A stretch of DNA of 43,347 nt from Lachnospiraceae bacterium (GCA_017424235.1 JAFPAQ010000128.1:1-43347), one strand, 5' to 3'. Shown: positions 1 through 9,674, counted from the stretch's first letter. The notes: a model not told the origin generated them from the letters alone. Numbers and translations: made by a program.

Positions 1-122
1 GTGCAGGCGAAATATATAGTAAATATATCGAAAATAATAAAGTGCCTGTTGCGGAACATGCTCAATTCTGGCAACATTATGAAGATAATATTTCTTCGGG
101 TGTTGACTTTGTTAACATCTGA
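1..122 (+). CDS. C-terminal tail of an unidentified protein (cut by window start)
   Basis: An open frame (third frame) runs from the window edge to TGA at 120-122 and encodes about 39 residues ending SSGVDFVNI. There is no in-frame stop before that, so this is probably the 3' end of a gene that starts outside the window. The tail is rich in charged and aromatic residues, and I do not recognise the family. It is followed 65 bp later by the DegV gene on the same strand. The alternative is a chance open frame, which cannot be excluded at this length. Confidence 0.5.
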   Translation, partial: AGEIYSKYIENNKVPVAEHAQFWQHYEDNISSGVDFVNI

Positions 123-187
123 CGTTAGAATGAATGTATTGATTTATTATAAAGTATTTATATTAGCATATTAGGGAGAGATATTTT

Positions 188-1045
188 ATGTCAAGAATTG
201 CTATAGTAACAGACAGTAATAGTGGAATAACACAAAGTCAGGCAAAGGAACTGGGAATAAGTGTTGTGCCAATGCCATTTATGATTGATGGCGAAACTTA
301 TTATGAAGAAATAACACTTACACGTAATGATTTTTATAAAAAATTGGCAACAGATGCAGAAATATCTACTTCTCAGCCTTCACCGGATTCTATTACGAAA
401 ATGTGGGACGAACTGTTATCGGAATATGATGAGATAGTTCATATCCCAATGTCAAGCGGACTTAGTGGTTCATGTCAGACAGCGTATATGCTTTCACAGG
501 AGTATGATGGTAAGGTGCATGTGGTAAATAACCAGCGTATATCGGTAACTCAGAGACAGTCTGTACTGGATGCTATTAAACTTGCAGGACAGGGAAAGAC
601 TGGAAGTGAGATAAAGGATATACTTGAGGAAGATAAATTCAATTCAAGTATTTATATTATGGTTGATACCTTAAAGTATCTTAAAAAGGGTGGAAGAATA
701 ACACCGGCTGCTGCCGCACTTGGAACTCTTTTAAAGCTTAAACCTGTGTTACAGATACAGGGTGAGAAATTAGATGCTTTTGCCAAGGCAAGAACGGTAA
801 ATCAGGCAAAGTCCATGATGATGAATGCTATAAAGAATGATATAGAAAAAAGATTTGGCGCAGAAAATGAAATGATACTTGCAATCGCACATTCTCAGAA
901 TGAAGAAGCTGCTATGGAGCTTAAGGAAGAACTTCAGGCACTGTATCCGGATTTTCCTATATATGTGGATCACCTATCTCTTAGTGTTTCATGCCACATC
1001 GGACCAGGCTCACTGGCAATTGCCTGCTGTAAGAAACTGGTATAG
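188..1045 (+). CDS. DegV family fatty-acid-binding protein
   Basis: This 285-residue protein is the normal length for the DegV/FakB family. These proteins bind a fatty acid and, in species with FakA, present it for phosphorylation and entry into phospholipid synthesis. Seen in the sequence are the N-terminal DSNSGI motif (family DSTSDL type), the SSGLSGS loop with conserved serines around residues 88-94, the KKGGRI segment near 165, and HIGPGSLAI near the C-terminus, matching the family HxGPG motif. The start is an ATG with GGGAG nine bases upstream (174-178). No fakA-like kinase is adjacent, so its partner, if any, is elsewhere. Fatty-acid binding is inferred from the family. Confidence 0.88.
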   Translation: MSRIAIVTDSNSGITQSQAKELGISVVPMPFMIDGETYYEEITLTRNDFYKKLATDAEISTSQPSPDSITKMWDELLSEYDEIVHIPMSSGLSGSCQTAYMLSQEYDGKVHVVNNQRISVTQRQSVLDAIKLAGQGKTGSEIKDILEEDKFNSSIYIMVDTLKYLKKGGRITPAAAALGTLLKLKPVLQIQGEKLDAFAKARTVNQAKSMMMNAIKNDIEKRFGAENEMILAIAHSQNEEAAMELKEELQALYPDFPIYVDHLSLSVSCHIGPGSLAIACCKKLV

Positions 1046-1073
1046 TCTTGATGTTTTTAGCGTTTAGAAATAA

Positions 1074-1174
1074 GGACGGGGCTTGCTGTATCGTGTTTCC
1101 AATATAGTCGCAATAGGGACGGGGCTTGCTGTATCGTGCTTTTAGGCGATACAGAAGCCCCGTCCTTATTGCGA
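1074..1174. repeat. REP-like palindromic repeat, one full hairpin plus one half-copy
   Basis: A 22-base unit (ggacggggcttgctgtatcg plus tg) occurs twice in direct orientation, at 1074-1095 and 1117-1138. The second copy is followed by its inverted counterpart (1147-1165), and pairing extends outward through tcgcaata/tattgcga, giving a long imperfect hairpin from about 1107 to 1174. The stem is much richer in GC than its surroundings and encodes nothing. The shape (palindrome plus tandem partial copy, intergenic, GC-rich) resembles the REP elements mobilised by RAYT/Y1 transposases in Firmicutes; that origin is an inference. It could also serve as a terminator or mRNA stabiliser between degV and miaB. 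Confidence 0.7.
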
Positions 1175-1211
1175 CCAAAGGGTGGTAAATATTGTATGAT
1201 ATATAATGGGC

Positions 1212-1240
1212 TTGCCAAAAATAAAATGATATAGTAAGAT
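1212..1240 (+). promoter_or_regulatory. Candidate sigma-A promoter of miaB
   Basis: TTGCCA (1212-1217) and TAAGAT (1235-1240) are separated by 17 bases, 31 bases before the miaB start and downstream of the palindromic repeat. The -35 matches five of six consensus bases and the -10 four of six. Confidence 0.45.
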
Positions 1241-1271
1241 TTAATAAGTTTTAGCAAGGAGAATTAATCAA

Positions 1272-2732
1272 ATGATCAAAAATGAAGAGTTAAAAGAGAT
1301 AATTGATGAGATAGATATTACTTCACAGCCACCTGAAGAAGAGCCTATGAGACAATATTATTTTATAAAAGCTGCAAAAGCTATTATTAATAAAAAGAGT
1401 CATGAGCTTGGAAGAAATTTAACAGCCGGTGTAATAACCTTTGGTTGCCAGATGAATGCAAAAGACAGCGAAAAGCTTATGGGTATTCTTGAAAATATAG
1501 GTTTTGAAGTGATAGAAGATGAATCGGCAGATTTGGTTTTATATAATACATGTACTGTCCGTGATAATGCAAATCAGAGAGTATATGGAAGACTTGGTCT
1601 TATAAACAGCATGAAGAAAAAGAATCCGGAAAAGAAGGTTGCATTATGTGGCTGTATGATGCAGGAGCCTTCTGTAATTGAGACAATAAAGAAAAAATAC
1701 AAATTTGTTGATTTGATTTTTGGTACGCACAATATTTATAAATTTGCAGAGCTTATTGTTGCAATGTACAGTTCTGACAGAATGATAATAGATATCTGGA
1801 AGGATACAGACAAGATTGTTGAGGATCTTCCGGCAGAACGTAAATATCCATTTAAATCAGGGGTTAATATTATGTATGGATGTAATAACTTCTGTACATA
1901 TTGTATTGTTCCTTATGTTCGCGGACGTGAGAGAAGCCGTTCACCAAAGGATATTATAAGAGAAATTGAGAAGCTGGTGTCTGAAGGTGTTGTTGAGGTA
2001 ATGCTTTTGGGACAGAATGTTAATTCGTATGGCAAAAATCTTGAAGAAAAAATTACTTTTGCACAGCTTCTTGAAGAAGTTGAAAAGATAGAAGGACTTG
2101 AAAGAATCAGATTTATGACTTCGCATCCAAAGGATCTTTCTGATGATCTTATTCAGGTAATGAAAAAATCAAAGAAGATATGCAGACATCTTCATTTGCC
2201 GTTACAGGCTGGTTCAAACAGAATCCTTCAGGCAATGAACAGAAGATATACGAAGGAACAGTATATAGAGCTTGCGAGAAAGATAAGACAGGAAATACCG
2301 GATATTTCGCTTACAACTGACCTTATAGTTGGTTTCCCTGGAGAAACTGCTGCTGATGTCGATGAGACAATCGAGGTTGTAAGAGAAGTTCAGTATGATA
2401 ATGCTTTTACATTTATATATTCAAAGAGGACAGGAACACCTGCTGCCGAGATGCCAAATCCTGTTAGTGATGAAGAGATAAAAGAAAATTTTGACAGGCT
2501 GCTTAGTGTTGTTCAGGAAACAGCAAAAAGTCGCACAGGACGTATGAAGGGTGAAATACACAGTGCCCTTGTAGAAGAGATAAATGAGCACGATTCAAGT
2601 CTTGTAACAGGAAGACTTTCAAATAATACAATTGTTCATTTTCCGGGCGATGAATCACTGATTGGAAAGATAGTTGATGTAAAACTTATAGAGGCTCACG
2701 GATTTTATTATATTGGTGAAATTTGTAACTAA
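1272..2732 (+). CDS. miaB: tRNA-2-methylthio-N6-dimethylallyladenosine synthase
   Basis: MiaB is a radical-SAM methylthiotransferase that adds a methylthio group to i6A37 of tRNAs reading UNN codons. It acts after MiaA, whose gene lies about 7 kb downstream. The 486-residue protein has an N-terminal extension of about 50 residues. Next comes the UPF0004 domain with its auxiliary-cluster cysteines (GCQMN, NTCTVR, GCMMQ). The radical-SAM motif CNNFCTYC (CxxxCxxC) lies near residue 205, and a C-terminal TRAM-type domain follows. The start is ATG with AAGGAG ten bases upstream (1256-1261). MiaB is preferred over the sister enzymes MtaB and RimO because of the GCQMN and NTCTVR signatures. Confidence 0.96.
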   Translation: MIKNEELKEIIDEIDITSQPPEEEPMRQYYFIKAAKAIINKKSHELGRNLTAGVITFGCQMNAKDSEKLMGILENIGFEVIEDESADLVLYNTCTVRDNANQRVYGRLGLINSMKKKNPEKKVALCGCMMQEPSVIETIKKKYKFVDLIFGTHNIYKFAELIVAMYSSDRMIIDIWKDTDKIVEDLPAERKYPFKSGVNIMYGCNNFCTYCIVPYVRGRERSRSPKDIIREIEKLVSEGVVEVMLLGQNVNSYGKNLEEKITFAQLLEEVEKIEGLERIRFMTSHPKDLSDDLIQVMKKSKKICRHLHLPLQAGSNRILQAMNRRYTKEQYIELARKIRQEIPDISLTTDLIVGFPGETAADVDETIEVVREVQYDNAFTFIYSKRTGTPAAEMPNPVSDEEIKENFDRLLSVVQETAKSRTGRMKGEIHSALVEEINEHDSSLVTGRLSNNTIVHFPGDESLIGKIVDVKLIEAHGFYYIGEICN

Positions 2733-2752
2733 TAAAAATACTAAAAAATATA

Positions 2753-2781
2753 CAAAGCCATTTGCGAAAGCAATGGCTTTG
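2753..2781 (+). terminator. Candidate intrinsic terminator after miaB
   Basis: The inverted repeat caaagccatttgc/gcaatggctttg closes on a gaaa loop with one bulged T. It is followed by a modest T-rich tail (ttgacgtttt) and lies 20 bases after the miaB stop codon. Confidence 0.6.
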
Positions 2782-2822
2782 TTGACGTTTTAGACAATGT
2801 TTTATAAAGAAACAGAATGTTC

Positions 2823-2851
2823 TTGAAAATTGTCAAATATAGGAATATTAT
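2823..2851 (+). promoter_or_regulatory. Candidate sigma-A promoter of the SulP transporter gene
   Basis: TTGAAA (2823-2828) and TATTAT (2846-2851) are separated by 17 bases, 70 bases before the chosen ATG and just after the miaB terminator. Confidence 0.5.
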
Positions 2852-2920
2852 TTAAGTGTTTTGCGATATATACATATACAATTAGTCGCATTATTAGTTA
2901 AGTCACTGGAGGATAATTTT

Positions 2921-4573
2921 ATGGAAAAATTAAAACCAAAGCTGTTTTCTGTTATGAAAACATATACTAAGGAGCAATTTATAAAAGATGTGATTGCCGG
3001 CATTATTGTTGCTATCATTGCGCTTCCTTTATCAATTGCTCTTGCTATTGCATCAGGAGTTGGACCTACTGCCGGTATTTATACAGCTATCATTGCCGGA
3101 TTTCTTGTTGCATTTTTAGGCGGAAGCCGAGTTCAGATAGCCGGACCTACAGCTGCATTTGCCACTATCGTTGCAGGTATTGTTGCAAAAGATGGTACTG
3201 AAGGACTTATGGTAGCTACTATTATGGCTGGTATTCTTCTTATCATTATGGGATTTTTAAGATTTGGTAATCTTCTTAAATATATTCCATATACAATTAC
3301 AACAGGCTTTACAGCAGGTATTGCAGTAACTCTTTTTATCGGACAAATCAAAGATTTTTGTGGTGTAAGCTATCAGCATGGTGAAAAGCCAATTGAAACA
3401 GCTGAAAAAATAGAAGCATTATTTGCTAATATTGGCACAGTAAATGTAATGGCAGTAGTTGTTGGGGCAATAAGTCTTGCCATTCTTGTATTATGGCCAA
3501 AGGTGAGCAAAAAGATACCTGGTTCTTTGATTGCTGTAATCGTATCTGCTGCAATCGTAAAGATATTTGCTTTAGATGTCAACACAATTGGAAGTCTTTA
3601 TCCCGATATCTCGAATAAGCTTCCGGGCTTTACTGTCACAATGAGTACATTTACATTTGAAAACATCAGAAGTCAGTTTTCGAATGCTTTGACTATTGCA
3701 CTTCTTGCAGGAATTGAGTCTTTGTTATCAGCTGTTGTGGCAGACAGTATGATTAATTCAAAGCATCGTTCAAATATGGAACTGATTGCACAGGGTGTTG
3801 CAAATATGGGTTCAGCATGCTTTGGTGGTATCCCTGCTACAGGTGCTATTGCACGTACAGCGGCAAATATCAAAAATGGTGGTAAGACTCCTATAGCAGG
3901 TATGGTACATTCCATTACTCTTGTACTTGTCCTTGTTTTATTAATGCCATATGCTAAAATGATTCCAATGCCTTGTATAGCTGCTATTCTTTTCCAGGTA
4001 GCTTACAATATGTGTGGCTGGAGAAATTTTGTCGCTTTGTGTAAATCGTCACCTAAGAGTGATATCCTTGTCCTTGTGCTTACATTTGCACTGACTGTAA
4101 TATTTGACCTTGTTGTAGCTATCGAGGTAGGTATTGTTCTTGCAGCAGTTCTTTTCATGAAACGTATGAGCGATGTTACTGAGGTAGAGGGTTGGAAATA
4201 TGTTGATGATGAAGATGACCCGGACAGTATTTCACTTAGAGTAGTTCCAAAGCATACTCTTGTATATGAGATTTCAGGTCCTATGTTCTTCGCGGCAGCA
4301 GATAAGATTGCCAAGATTGCAGTAAATGATGATACAAAGTGTTTAGTTCTTCGAATGAGAAGTGTTAATGCTCTTGATGCAACTGCAATGCATTCTCTTG
4401 AACAGGTTTATGATGGCTTCGAGAAGAGAGGAATAAATGTAGTTCTCTCACATGTAAATGAACAGCCTAAGATGGTAATGGATAAATCCGGATTTACAAA
4501 GAGAGTTGGAGAAAAGAATTTCTGTAATCATATTGATGATGCACTTAAGAGAGCAGACGAACTTGCAAAATAA
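2921..4573 (+). CDS. SulP-family anion transporter with C-terminal STAS domain
   Basis: This 550-residue inner-membrane transporter has a long hydrophobic core with many helices (about residues 25-405). It contains the SulP signatures PLSIALAIASGVGPTAGIY and GSRVQIAGPTAAF near the N-terminus. A cytoplasmic STAS domain (about 435-545) follows, containing NALDATAMHSLE. The family moves sulfate, bicarbonate or dicarboxylates; the substrate cannot be read from sequence. The frame is open from a TTG at 2861, but the ATG at 2921 has GGAGG eight bases upstream (2908-2912) and is chosen. The gene stands alone between two terminators, so it is probably monocistronic. No sulfate-assimilation or carbonic anhydrase gene is adjacent. 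Confidence 0.92.
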   Translation: MEKLKPKLFSVMKTYTKEQFIKDVIAGIIVAIIALPLSIALAIASGVGPTAGIYTAIIAGFLVAFLGGSRVQIAGPTAAFATIVAGIVAKDGTEGLMVATIMAGILLIIMGFLRFGNLLKYIPYTITTGFTAGIAVTLFIGQIKDFCGVSYQHGEKPIETAEKIEALFANIGTVNVMAVVVGAISLAILVLWPKVSKKIPGSLIAVIVSAAIVKIFALDVNTIGSLYPDISNKLPGFTVTMSTFTFENIRSQFSNALTIALLAGIESLLSAVVADSMINSKHRSNMELIAQGVANMGSACFGGIPATGAIARTAANIKNGGKTPIAGMVHSITLVLVLVLLMPYAKMIPMPCIAAILFQVAYNMCGWRNFVALCKSSPKSDILVLVLTFALTVIFDLVVAIEVGIVLAAVLFMKRMSDVTEVEGWKYVDDEDDPDSISLRVVPKHTLVYEISGPMFFAAADKIAKIAVNDDTKCLVLRMRSVNALDATAMHSLEQVYDGFEKRGINVVLSHVNEQPKMVMDKSGFTKRVGEKNFCNHIDDALKRADELAK

Positions 4574-4686
4574 TTATGGTATCTAATATCTGGTATTCTT
4601 ATGAAGATATTAATTGATTTTATGTATATTTATGATAAAATGTAAATAAGGCTGTCAAAATGATAAGTTTTGACATTTAAGTTTTT

Positions 4687-4717
4687 GAAACGGGCAAACT
4701 ATTGATTTGCCCGTTTC
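4687..4717 (+). terminator. Strong hairpin terminator after the SulP gene
   Basis: Perfect 12-base arms (gaaacgggcaaa at 4687-4698 and tttgcccgtttc at 4706-4717) flank a 7-base loop about 110 bases after the stop codon. The stem is GC-rich against an AT-rich background. The T-tract is built into the 3' arm. Confidence 0.75.
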
Positions 4718-4831
4718 TTAGGTTAAAAGATAACTATGTAGATACGAAATAGTTATGTTAAAATAAATGTATTTTCAGAAATCCATCTGAAAAGATTCTG
4801 AGAGTACATATAAATATTATGGAGGCATACG

Positions 4832-7477
4832 ATGGCAGGATTAACACCCATGATGAAACAGTATATGGAAACAAAAGAGCAATATAAGGATTGTATTTTG
4901 TTTTATAGGCTTGGGGACTTTTATGAGATGTTCTTTGATGATGCAAAGGTTGTTTCAAAGGAACTTGAATTGACATTAACAGGAAAGGACTGTGGACTTG
5001 AACAACGAGCTCCTATGTGTGGAGTGCCTTATCATGCATTAGACAATTATCTTACTAAGCTTGTGTCAATGGGATATAAGGTAGCAATATGTGAACAGGT
5101 TGAGGATCCTAAAATGGCTAAGGGGATTGTTAAGCGTGAGGTAACAAGAATTGTTACACCAGGCACTAATCTTAACCTTCAGTCATTAGAAGAATCAAAG
5201 AACAATTATCTGATGTGTATAGCATATTCACAAAATTGTACAGGTGTTTCAGTTGTGGATGTAACTACGGGTGATTTTTATATGACAGAGGTTGATAATA
5301 TACCTAAGCTTCGTGATGAAATATATAAATATATGCCTACAGAGATAATATGTAATGATGCATTCATGATGAGTGAGATAGACACAGATGATTTAAAAAA
5401 TAGACTAAAAATGACTATATATACACTTGAACCCTGGTATTTTGATGAAGATGGATGCAAAAAATGTCTTATAGATCATTTTAAGGTTAGTACTCTTGCA
5501 GGACTTGGCATAGAAGATTTTCCTACAGGAGTTATATCTTCAGGTGCTGTTATGAATTATCTTCTTGAAACGCAGAAAACACAGCTTTCACATATTACAC
5601 ATATTACCCCATATCTTGCAAGCAAGTTTATGCTCATTGACAGTTCTACCCGCAGAAATCTGGAATTAACAGAGACTCTTAGAGAAAAGCAGAAGAGAGG
5701 CTCCTTATTATGGGTTCTTGATAAGACAAAAACTGCAATGGGTGCCAGACAGCTTAGAAGTGATATTGAACAGCCACTTGTGGATATGAGTGAGATAAAT
5801 GACAGGCTTGACACAATAGAGGCTCTCTGTAAACAGACAGTTTCACGAGATGAGATAAGAGAATATCTTAATCCTATTTATGATCTTGAACGTCTTCTTG
5901 GAAAGGTAAGCTATAAATCAGCAAATCCAAGGGATCTTATTGCTTTTGCAAATTCGATGGAAATGCTTCCGCATATTAAGACTGTTTTAAACGAGTTTGA
6001 TTCAAAGCTTCTGTGTGAGATAAATGAGCAGATTGACAGTCTTGAGGATTTGTTTGGACTTATAAAGGATTCCATAGTTGATGAACCTCCTATATTAATA
6101 AGAGAAGGTGGAATAATAAAGACTGGTTTTGATGAGGATATAGACAGACTAAGAGATGCTAAGACAAAGGGTAAAGACTGGCTTGCACGTTTGGAAGAGG
6201 AAGACAGGGAAAGAACAGGAATAAAAAATCTTAAGATAAAGTATAACAAGGTTTTTGGATATTATTTTGAAGTGACTAATTCATTTAAGGATAAAGTTCC
6301 TGAAGATTATGTGAGAAAGCAGACTCTTGTAAATGCTGAAAGATATACAACACCAAAGCTTAAAGAGCTTGAGGATACTGTTCTGAATGCTGAGGATAAA
6401 TTAAACACTCTTGAGTATGACATGTTTTGTAAAATAAGAGATGATATAGCAGCACAGTTAGAGCGAATCCAAAAAACAGCGAAGGCCATTGCAAGACTTG
6501 ATGTTTTTGCAGCTTTATCAACAGTGGCTGAACAAAATCACTATGTAAGACCTGTACTTAATGATAAGGGTATTATTGATATTAAGGATGGAAGACATCC
6601 TGTTGTTGAAAAAATGATAGACCATGATATGTTTGTTGCAAATGATACATACCTTGACAATAACAAGCATTGTATTTCTGTAATAACGGGACCTAATATG
6701 GCTGGTAAATCAACATATATGCGCCAGTCTGCCTTAATTGTACTTATGGCACAGTTAGGAAGCTTTGTACCTGCAAAGAGTGCCAATATAGGTATTGTTG
6801 ACAGGATATTTACAAGAGTAGGTGCTTCGGACGACCTTGCAAGCGGGCAGAGTACATTTATGGTAGAAATGAATGAGGTTGCCAATATTCTTAGAAATGC
6901 CACATCAAAAAGTCTTCTTGTGCTTGATGAAATAGGACGTGGAACATCTACTTTTGATGGACTTAGTATTGCATGGGCGGTAATAGAGCATATCAGTAAT
7001 AAAAAGATTCTGGGGGCAAAAACTCTTTTTGCTACACATTATCATGAGCTTACTGAGCTTGAAGGCAAAATGAATAATGTAAATAACTATTGCATTGCCG
7101 TAAAGGAAAAAGGTGATGATATTGTCTTTTTAAGAAAAATCATTAAGGGCGGTGCAGACAGAAGTTATGGTATTCAGGTTGCAAAGCTTGCCGGAGTGCC
7201 GGATATGGTTATAGGAAGGGCAAAAGAAATTGCAGAACAGTTAAGCGATAATGATATAATGGATAAGGTACAGAGTATTACAGTTGACCTTAAGGGAGAA
7301 AAGAAAAAAGCAAAACATTATGATGAAGTTGACCTTGGACAGATGTCGTTATTTGATACTGTGAGGGATGAAGATATTATAAACGAGCTTAAGGAGATTG
7401 ATATTTCAGTACTGACTCCTTTGGATGCCTTAAATACATTGTATAAGCTTCAGAATAAGCTCAATAACAGATGGTAA
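4832..7477 (+). CDS. mutS: DNA mismatch repair protein MutS
   Basis: MutS recognises mismatches and small loops and recruits MutL, encoded directly downstream. The length (881 residues) is normal for MutS1. Seen are the N-terminal mismatch-binding segment with GDFYEMFFDDA (the Phe-x-Glu motif near residue 30), and the lever and clamp region. The ATPase has Walker A GPNMAGKST near residue 620, the Walker B/signature segment DEIGRGTSTFDG near 700, and the ATHYHEL switch near 735. A helix-turn-helix-like dimerisation segment lies at the C-terminus (LTPLDALNTLYKL). GGAGG lies six bases before the ATG. It has the MutS1 architecture, not MutS2 (no Smr domain). Confidence 0.98.
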   Translation: MAGLTPMMKQYMETKEQYKDCILFYRLGDFYEMFFDDAKVVSKELELTLTGKDCGLEQRAPMCGVPYHALDNYLTKLVSMGYKVAICEQVEDPKMAKGIVKREVTRIVTPGTNLNLQSLEESKNNYLMCIAYSQNCTGVSVVDVTTGDFYMTEVDNIPKLRDEIYKYMPTEIICNDAFMMSEIDTDDLKNRLKMTIYTLEPWYFDEDGCKKCLIDHFKVSTLAGLGIEDFPTGVISSGAVMNYLLETQKTQLSHITHITPYLASKFMLIDSSTRRNLELTETLREKQKRGSLLWVLDKTKTAMGARQLRSDIEQPLVDMSEINDRLDTIEALCKQTVSRDEIREYLNPIYDLERLLGKVSYKSANPRDLIAFANSMEMLPHIKTVLNEFDSKLLCEINEQIDSLEDLFGLIKDSIVDEPPILIREGGIIKTGFDEDIDRLRDAKTKGKDWLARLEEEDRERTGIKNLKIKYNKVFGYYFEVTNSFKDKVPEDYVRKQTLVNAERYTTPKLKELEDTVLNAEDKLNTLEYDMFCKIRDDIAAQLERIQKTAKAIARLDVFAALSTVAEQNHYVRPVLNDKGIIDIKDGRHPVVEKMIDHDMFVANDTYLDNNKHCISVITGPNMAGKSTYMRQSALIVLMAQLGSFVPAKSANIGIVDRIFTRVGASDDLASGQSTFMVEMNEVANILRNATSKSLLVLDEIGRGTSTFDGLSIAWAVIEHISNKKILGAKTLFATHYHELTELEGKMNNVNNYCIAVKEKGDDIVFLRKIIKGGADRSYGIQVAKLAGVPDMVIGRAKEIAEQLSDNDIMDKVQSITVDLKGEKKKAKHYDEVDLGQMSLFDTVRDEDIINELKEIDISVLTPLDALNTLYKLQNKLNNRW

Positions 7478-7516
7478 TACATTTTTATGGAATAGAAAGA
7501 AAGGCAGGGTATTGAT

Positions 7517-9643
7517 ATGGCGATAATACATGTACTTGACAACAATACCATTGATAAAATAGCTGCCGGTGAAGTAGTTGAAAGACCGGCAAGCGTGGTT
7601 AAGGAGCTTGTTGAAAATGCCATGGATGCGGGGGCAGGTTCAATAACAGTTGAAATAAAGGAGGGCGGCATAGAATTTATTCGTGTCACTGATGATGGAT
7701 GTGGAATAGACAAGGCACAGGTTAAAAATGCTTTTTTACGTCATGCAACGAGTAAAATAAATAATGTATCTGACCTTATGAGTCTTAAGAGTATGGGATT
7801 TAGAGGTGAGGCATTGTCAAGTATTGCAGCGGTTTCAAAGGTCGAGATTATAACAAAAACAAAGGATGAACTTACAGGTATACGCCTGTGTCTTGATGGT
7901 GGTAATGAAACAGATTTTGAAGAGGTAGGAGCACCTGACGGAACCACCTTTATTGTGAGAAATCTCTTTTTTAACACTCCTGTGCGGCGCAAATTTTTGA
8001 AGACTGCAATGACAGAAGGAAGCTATATTACAGATATGCTTGAACACATGGCACTGTCAAGACCGGAGATATCATTTAAGTATGTTATAAATGGGCAGAC
8101 AAAGTTCTTTACAAATGGAGATGGCGATTTAAAGGCTATTATTTACCGCATTTTTGGACGTGATGTTTCAAATGAGATGATAGAATTTAAGGTGACAGAT
8201 GAAAATATTGATATTAGTGGATATCTTGGCAAACCTATACTTAACAGGGCTAACAGAAATTTCGAAAATTATTTTGTAAATAACAGATATATAAAAAGCA
8301 AGATTATCTCAAAGGCTATTGAGGAAGGTTATCAGTCTTATATGATGCAGCACAGATATCCGTTTTGTGTACTTCATATTAATGTGCCATCAGACAGTAT
8401 AGATGTCAATGTGCATCCGACTAAAATGGAAATTCGCTTTTCTAATCAGAATACAGTATATAAGCTTATTGCAGATAGTATTTCCGGTTTTCTTGCAAGG
8501 CAGGAGATGATTCCTGAGTCTACAATAGGACAGGACTCAAAAAATAAGAAAGCAGAAGCTGCCAGAATTTCTGCACCGGAGCCATTTGAAAAACTGAGAA
8601 AAGATGAAACCATAGAAGCAAAAAATAATATTATATATGAAAATAAAGAAAAGGCACCATATGTGAGCAGCTATGATCATAAGGGAGAGGCGTCTGTCCA
8701 TGAACAGGTTGGACAGTTTTTGTTTGACAATAAAGTCGCCTATAACAGGCAGGAGCTGGGAAAGAGACCTTTTGATAATGCTGATGATAGTGAAGATGAT
8801 TTTTTTGTTGATGAACGTAAGAATAGAGCTGATATTAATAAAACATCAGATATAAAGAAATCTGATATAAAGAAATCTGATAATGCTATAAAAGCTATGG
8901 AGACTGATGTTCAGGGCAATAGCCCGATAGCAAATAAGATCATTGGAAATCCTAGATTTTCAGAACCTTCAAATCAGGGTATAATAAAAGCAAAAGACCA
9001 TATTATTGTAGAAAAACCTGAGCAGCTTAATTTTTTTGATGAGAAGATACTTACAAAAGAAGCAAGCATGGAATTTAAAATGATTGGGCAGGTGTTTGAT
9101 ACTTATTGGATAATAGAATATAAGGATAAAATGCTGATGATAGATCAGCACGCTGCTCATGAAAAGGTAAAATATGAACAGATACTCAAAAAAGTTGAAC
9201 AAAATCAAGTATATACCCAGGTGCTTACACCACCAATAATAATTAGTGTTACTCCAAAAGAGGCAGATTTGATCAACACTTATACAAAATACTTTGAGGA
9301 GCTGGGATTTCAAATCGAGGATTTTGGTATGAATGCTTATGCTATAAGAGGAGTTCCAATGGATTTATTTAGTTTTAACATAAAGGAGCTCTTTGAGGAA
9401 ATCCTTACACAGATTGCAGAAAGTCCGATGAAAGGTGTGCCTCAAATTATAAAAGAAAAGATTGCTTCAATAGCTTGCAAGGCAGCAGTAAAGGGAAATA
9501 ATAAGCTTTCTGTTGAAGAAGCCGGTAAGTTAATTGAACAGCTCTTAGAGCTTGATAATCCGTATAATTGTCCACATGGCAGACCAACGATTATACAGAT
9601 GTCAAAATATGAGATAGAAAAGAAATTTAAGAGAATTGTTTAA
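7517..9643 (+). CDS. mutL: DNA mismatch repair endonuclease MutL
   Basis: MutL is the ATP-dependent mediator of mismatch repair and, in species without MutH, the nicking enzyme. The 708-residue protein has an N-terminal GHKL ATPase (VERPASVVKELVENAMDAGA, DDGCGI, GFRGEALSSI). A poorly conserved charged linker spans about 345-510. The C-terminal endonuclease domain carries the metal-binding motif DQHAAHEKVKYE (DQHAxxExxxxE) near residue 543, with CPHGRP near the end. The motif indicates an active endonuclease MutL. The linker contains a short tandem repeat. The gene starts 39 bases after mutS and is followed by miaA after 31 bases, so the three are probably cotranscribed. Confidence 0.97.
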   Translation: MAIIHVLDNNTIDKIAAGEVVERPASVVKELVENAMDAGAGSITVEIKEGGIEFIRVTDDGCGIDKAQVKNAFLRHATSKINNVSDLMSLKSMGFRGEALSSIAAVSKVEIITKTKDELTGIRLCLDGGNETDFEEVGAPDGTTFIVRNLFFNTPVRRKFLKTAMTEGSYITDMLEHMALSRPEISFKYVINGQTKFFTNGDGDLKAIIYRIFGRDVSNEMIEFKVTDENIDISGYLGKPILNRANRNFENYFVNNRYIKSKIISKAIEEGYQSYMMQHRYPFCVLHINVPSDSIDVNVHPTKMEIRFSNQNTVYKLIADSISGFLARQEMIPESTIGQDSKNKKAEAARISAPEPFEKLRKDETIEAKNNIIYENKEKAPYVSSYDHKGEASVHEQVGQFLFDNKVAYNRQELGKRPFDNADDSEDDFFVDERKNRADINKTSDIKKSDIKKSDNAIKAMETDVQGNSPIANKIIGNPRFSEPSNQGIIKAKDHIIVEKPEQLNFFDEKILTKEASMEFKMIGQVFDTYWIIEYKDKMLMIDQHAAHEKVKYEQILKKVEQNQVYTQVLTPPIIISVTPKEADLINTYTKYFEELGFQIEDFGMNAYAIRGVPMDLFSFNIKELFEEILTQIAESPMKGVPQIIKEKIASIACKAAVKGNNKLSVEEAGKLIEQLLELDNPYNCPHGRPTIIQMSKYEIEKKFKRIV
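8849..8878 (+). repeat. 15-bp perfect tandem duplication in the MutL linker
   Basis: The unit gatataaagaaatct occurs twice back to back and encodes a repeated Asp-Ile-Lys-Lys-Ser. A degenerate third unit (DINKTS) precedes it. Being a multiple of three, the repeat keeps the frame, and it lies in the disordered linker between the ATPase and endonuclease domains. Confidence 0.85.
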
Positions 9644-9674
9644 GAAAGAACAAATATTTTAGAGGAGAGTTTCA

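Noticed and set aside
1057-1257. Minus-strand open frames across the degV-miaB spacer
   Set aside because: They are created by the palindromic repeat, which reads open on both strands; the translations contain the same repeated segment and no protein family.
3133-4314. Several minus-strand open frames inside the SulP gene
   Set aside because: They are antisense shadows of a strongly conserved membrane protein; hydrophobic codons read in reverse keep frames open.
8969-9313. 114-residue minus-strand open frame inside mutL
   Set aside because: It lies opposite the conserved endonuclease motif of MutL, has low-complexity F/Y/I content and no upstream ribosome-binding site.
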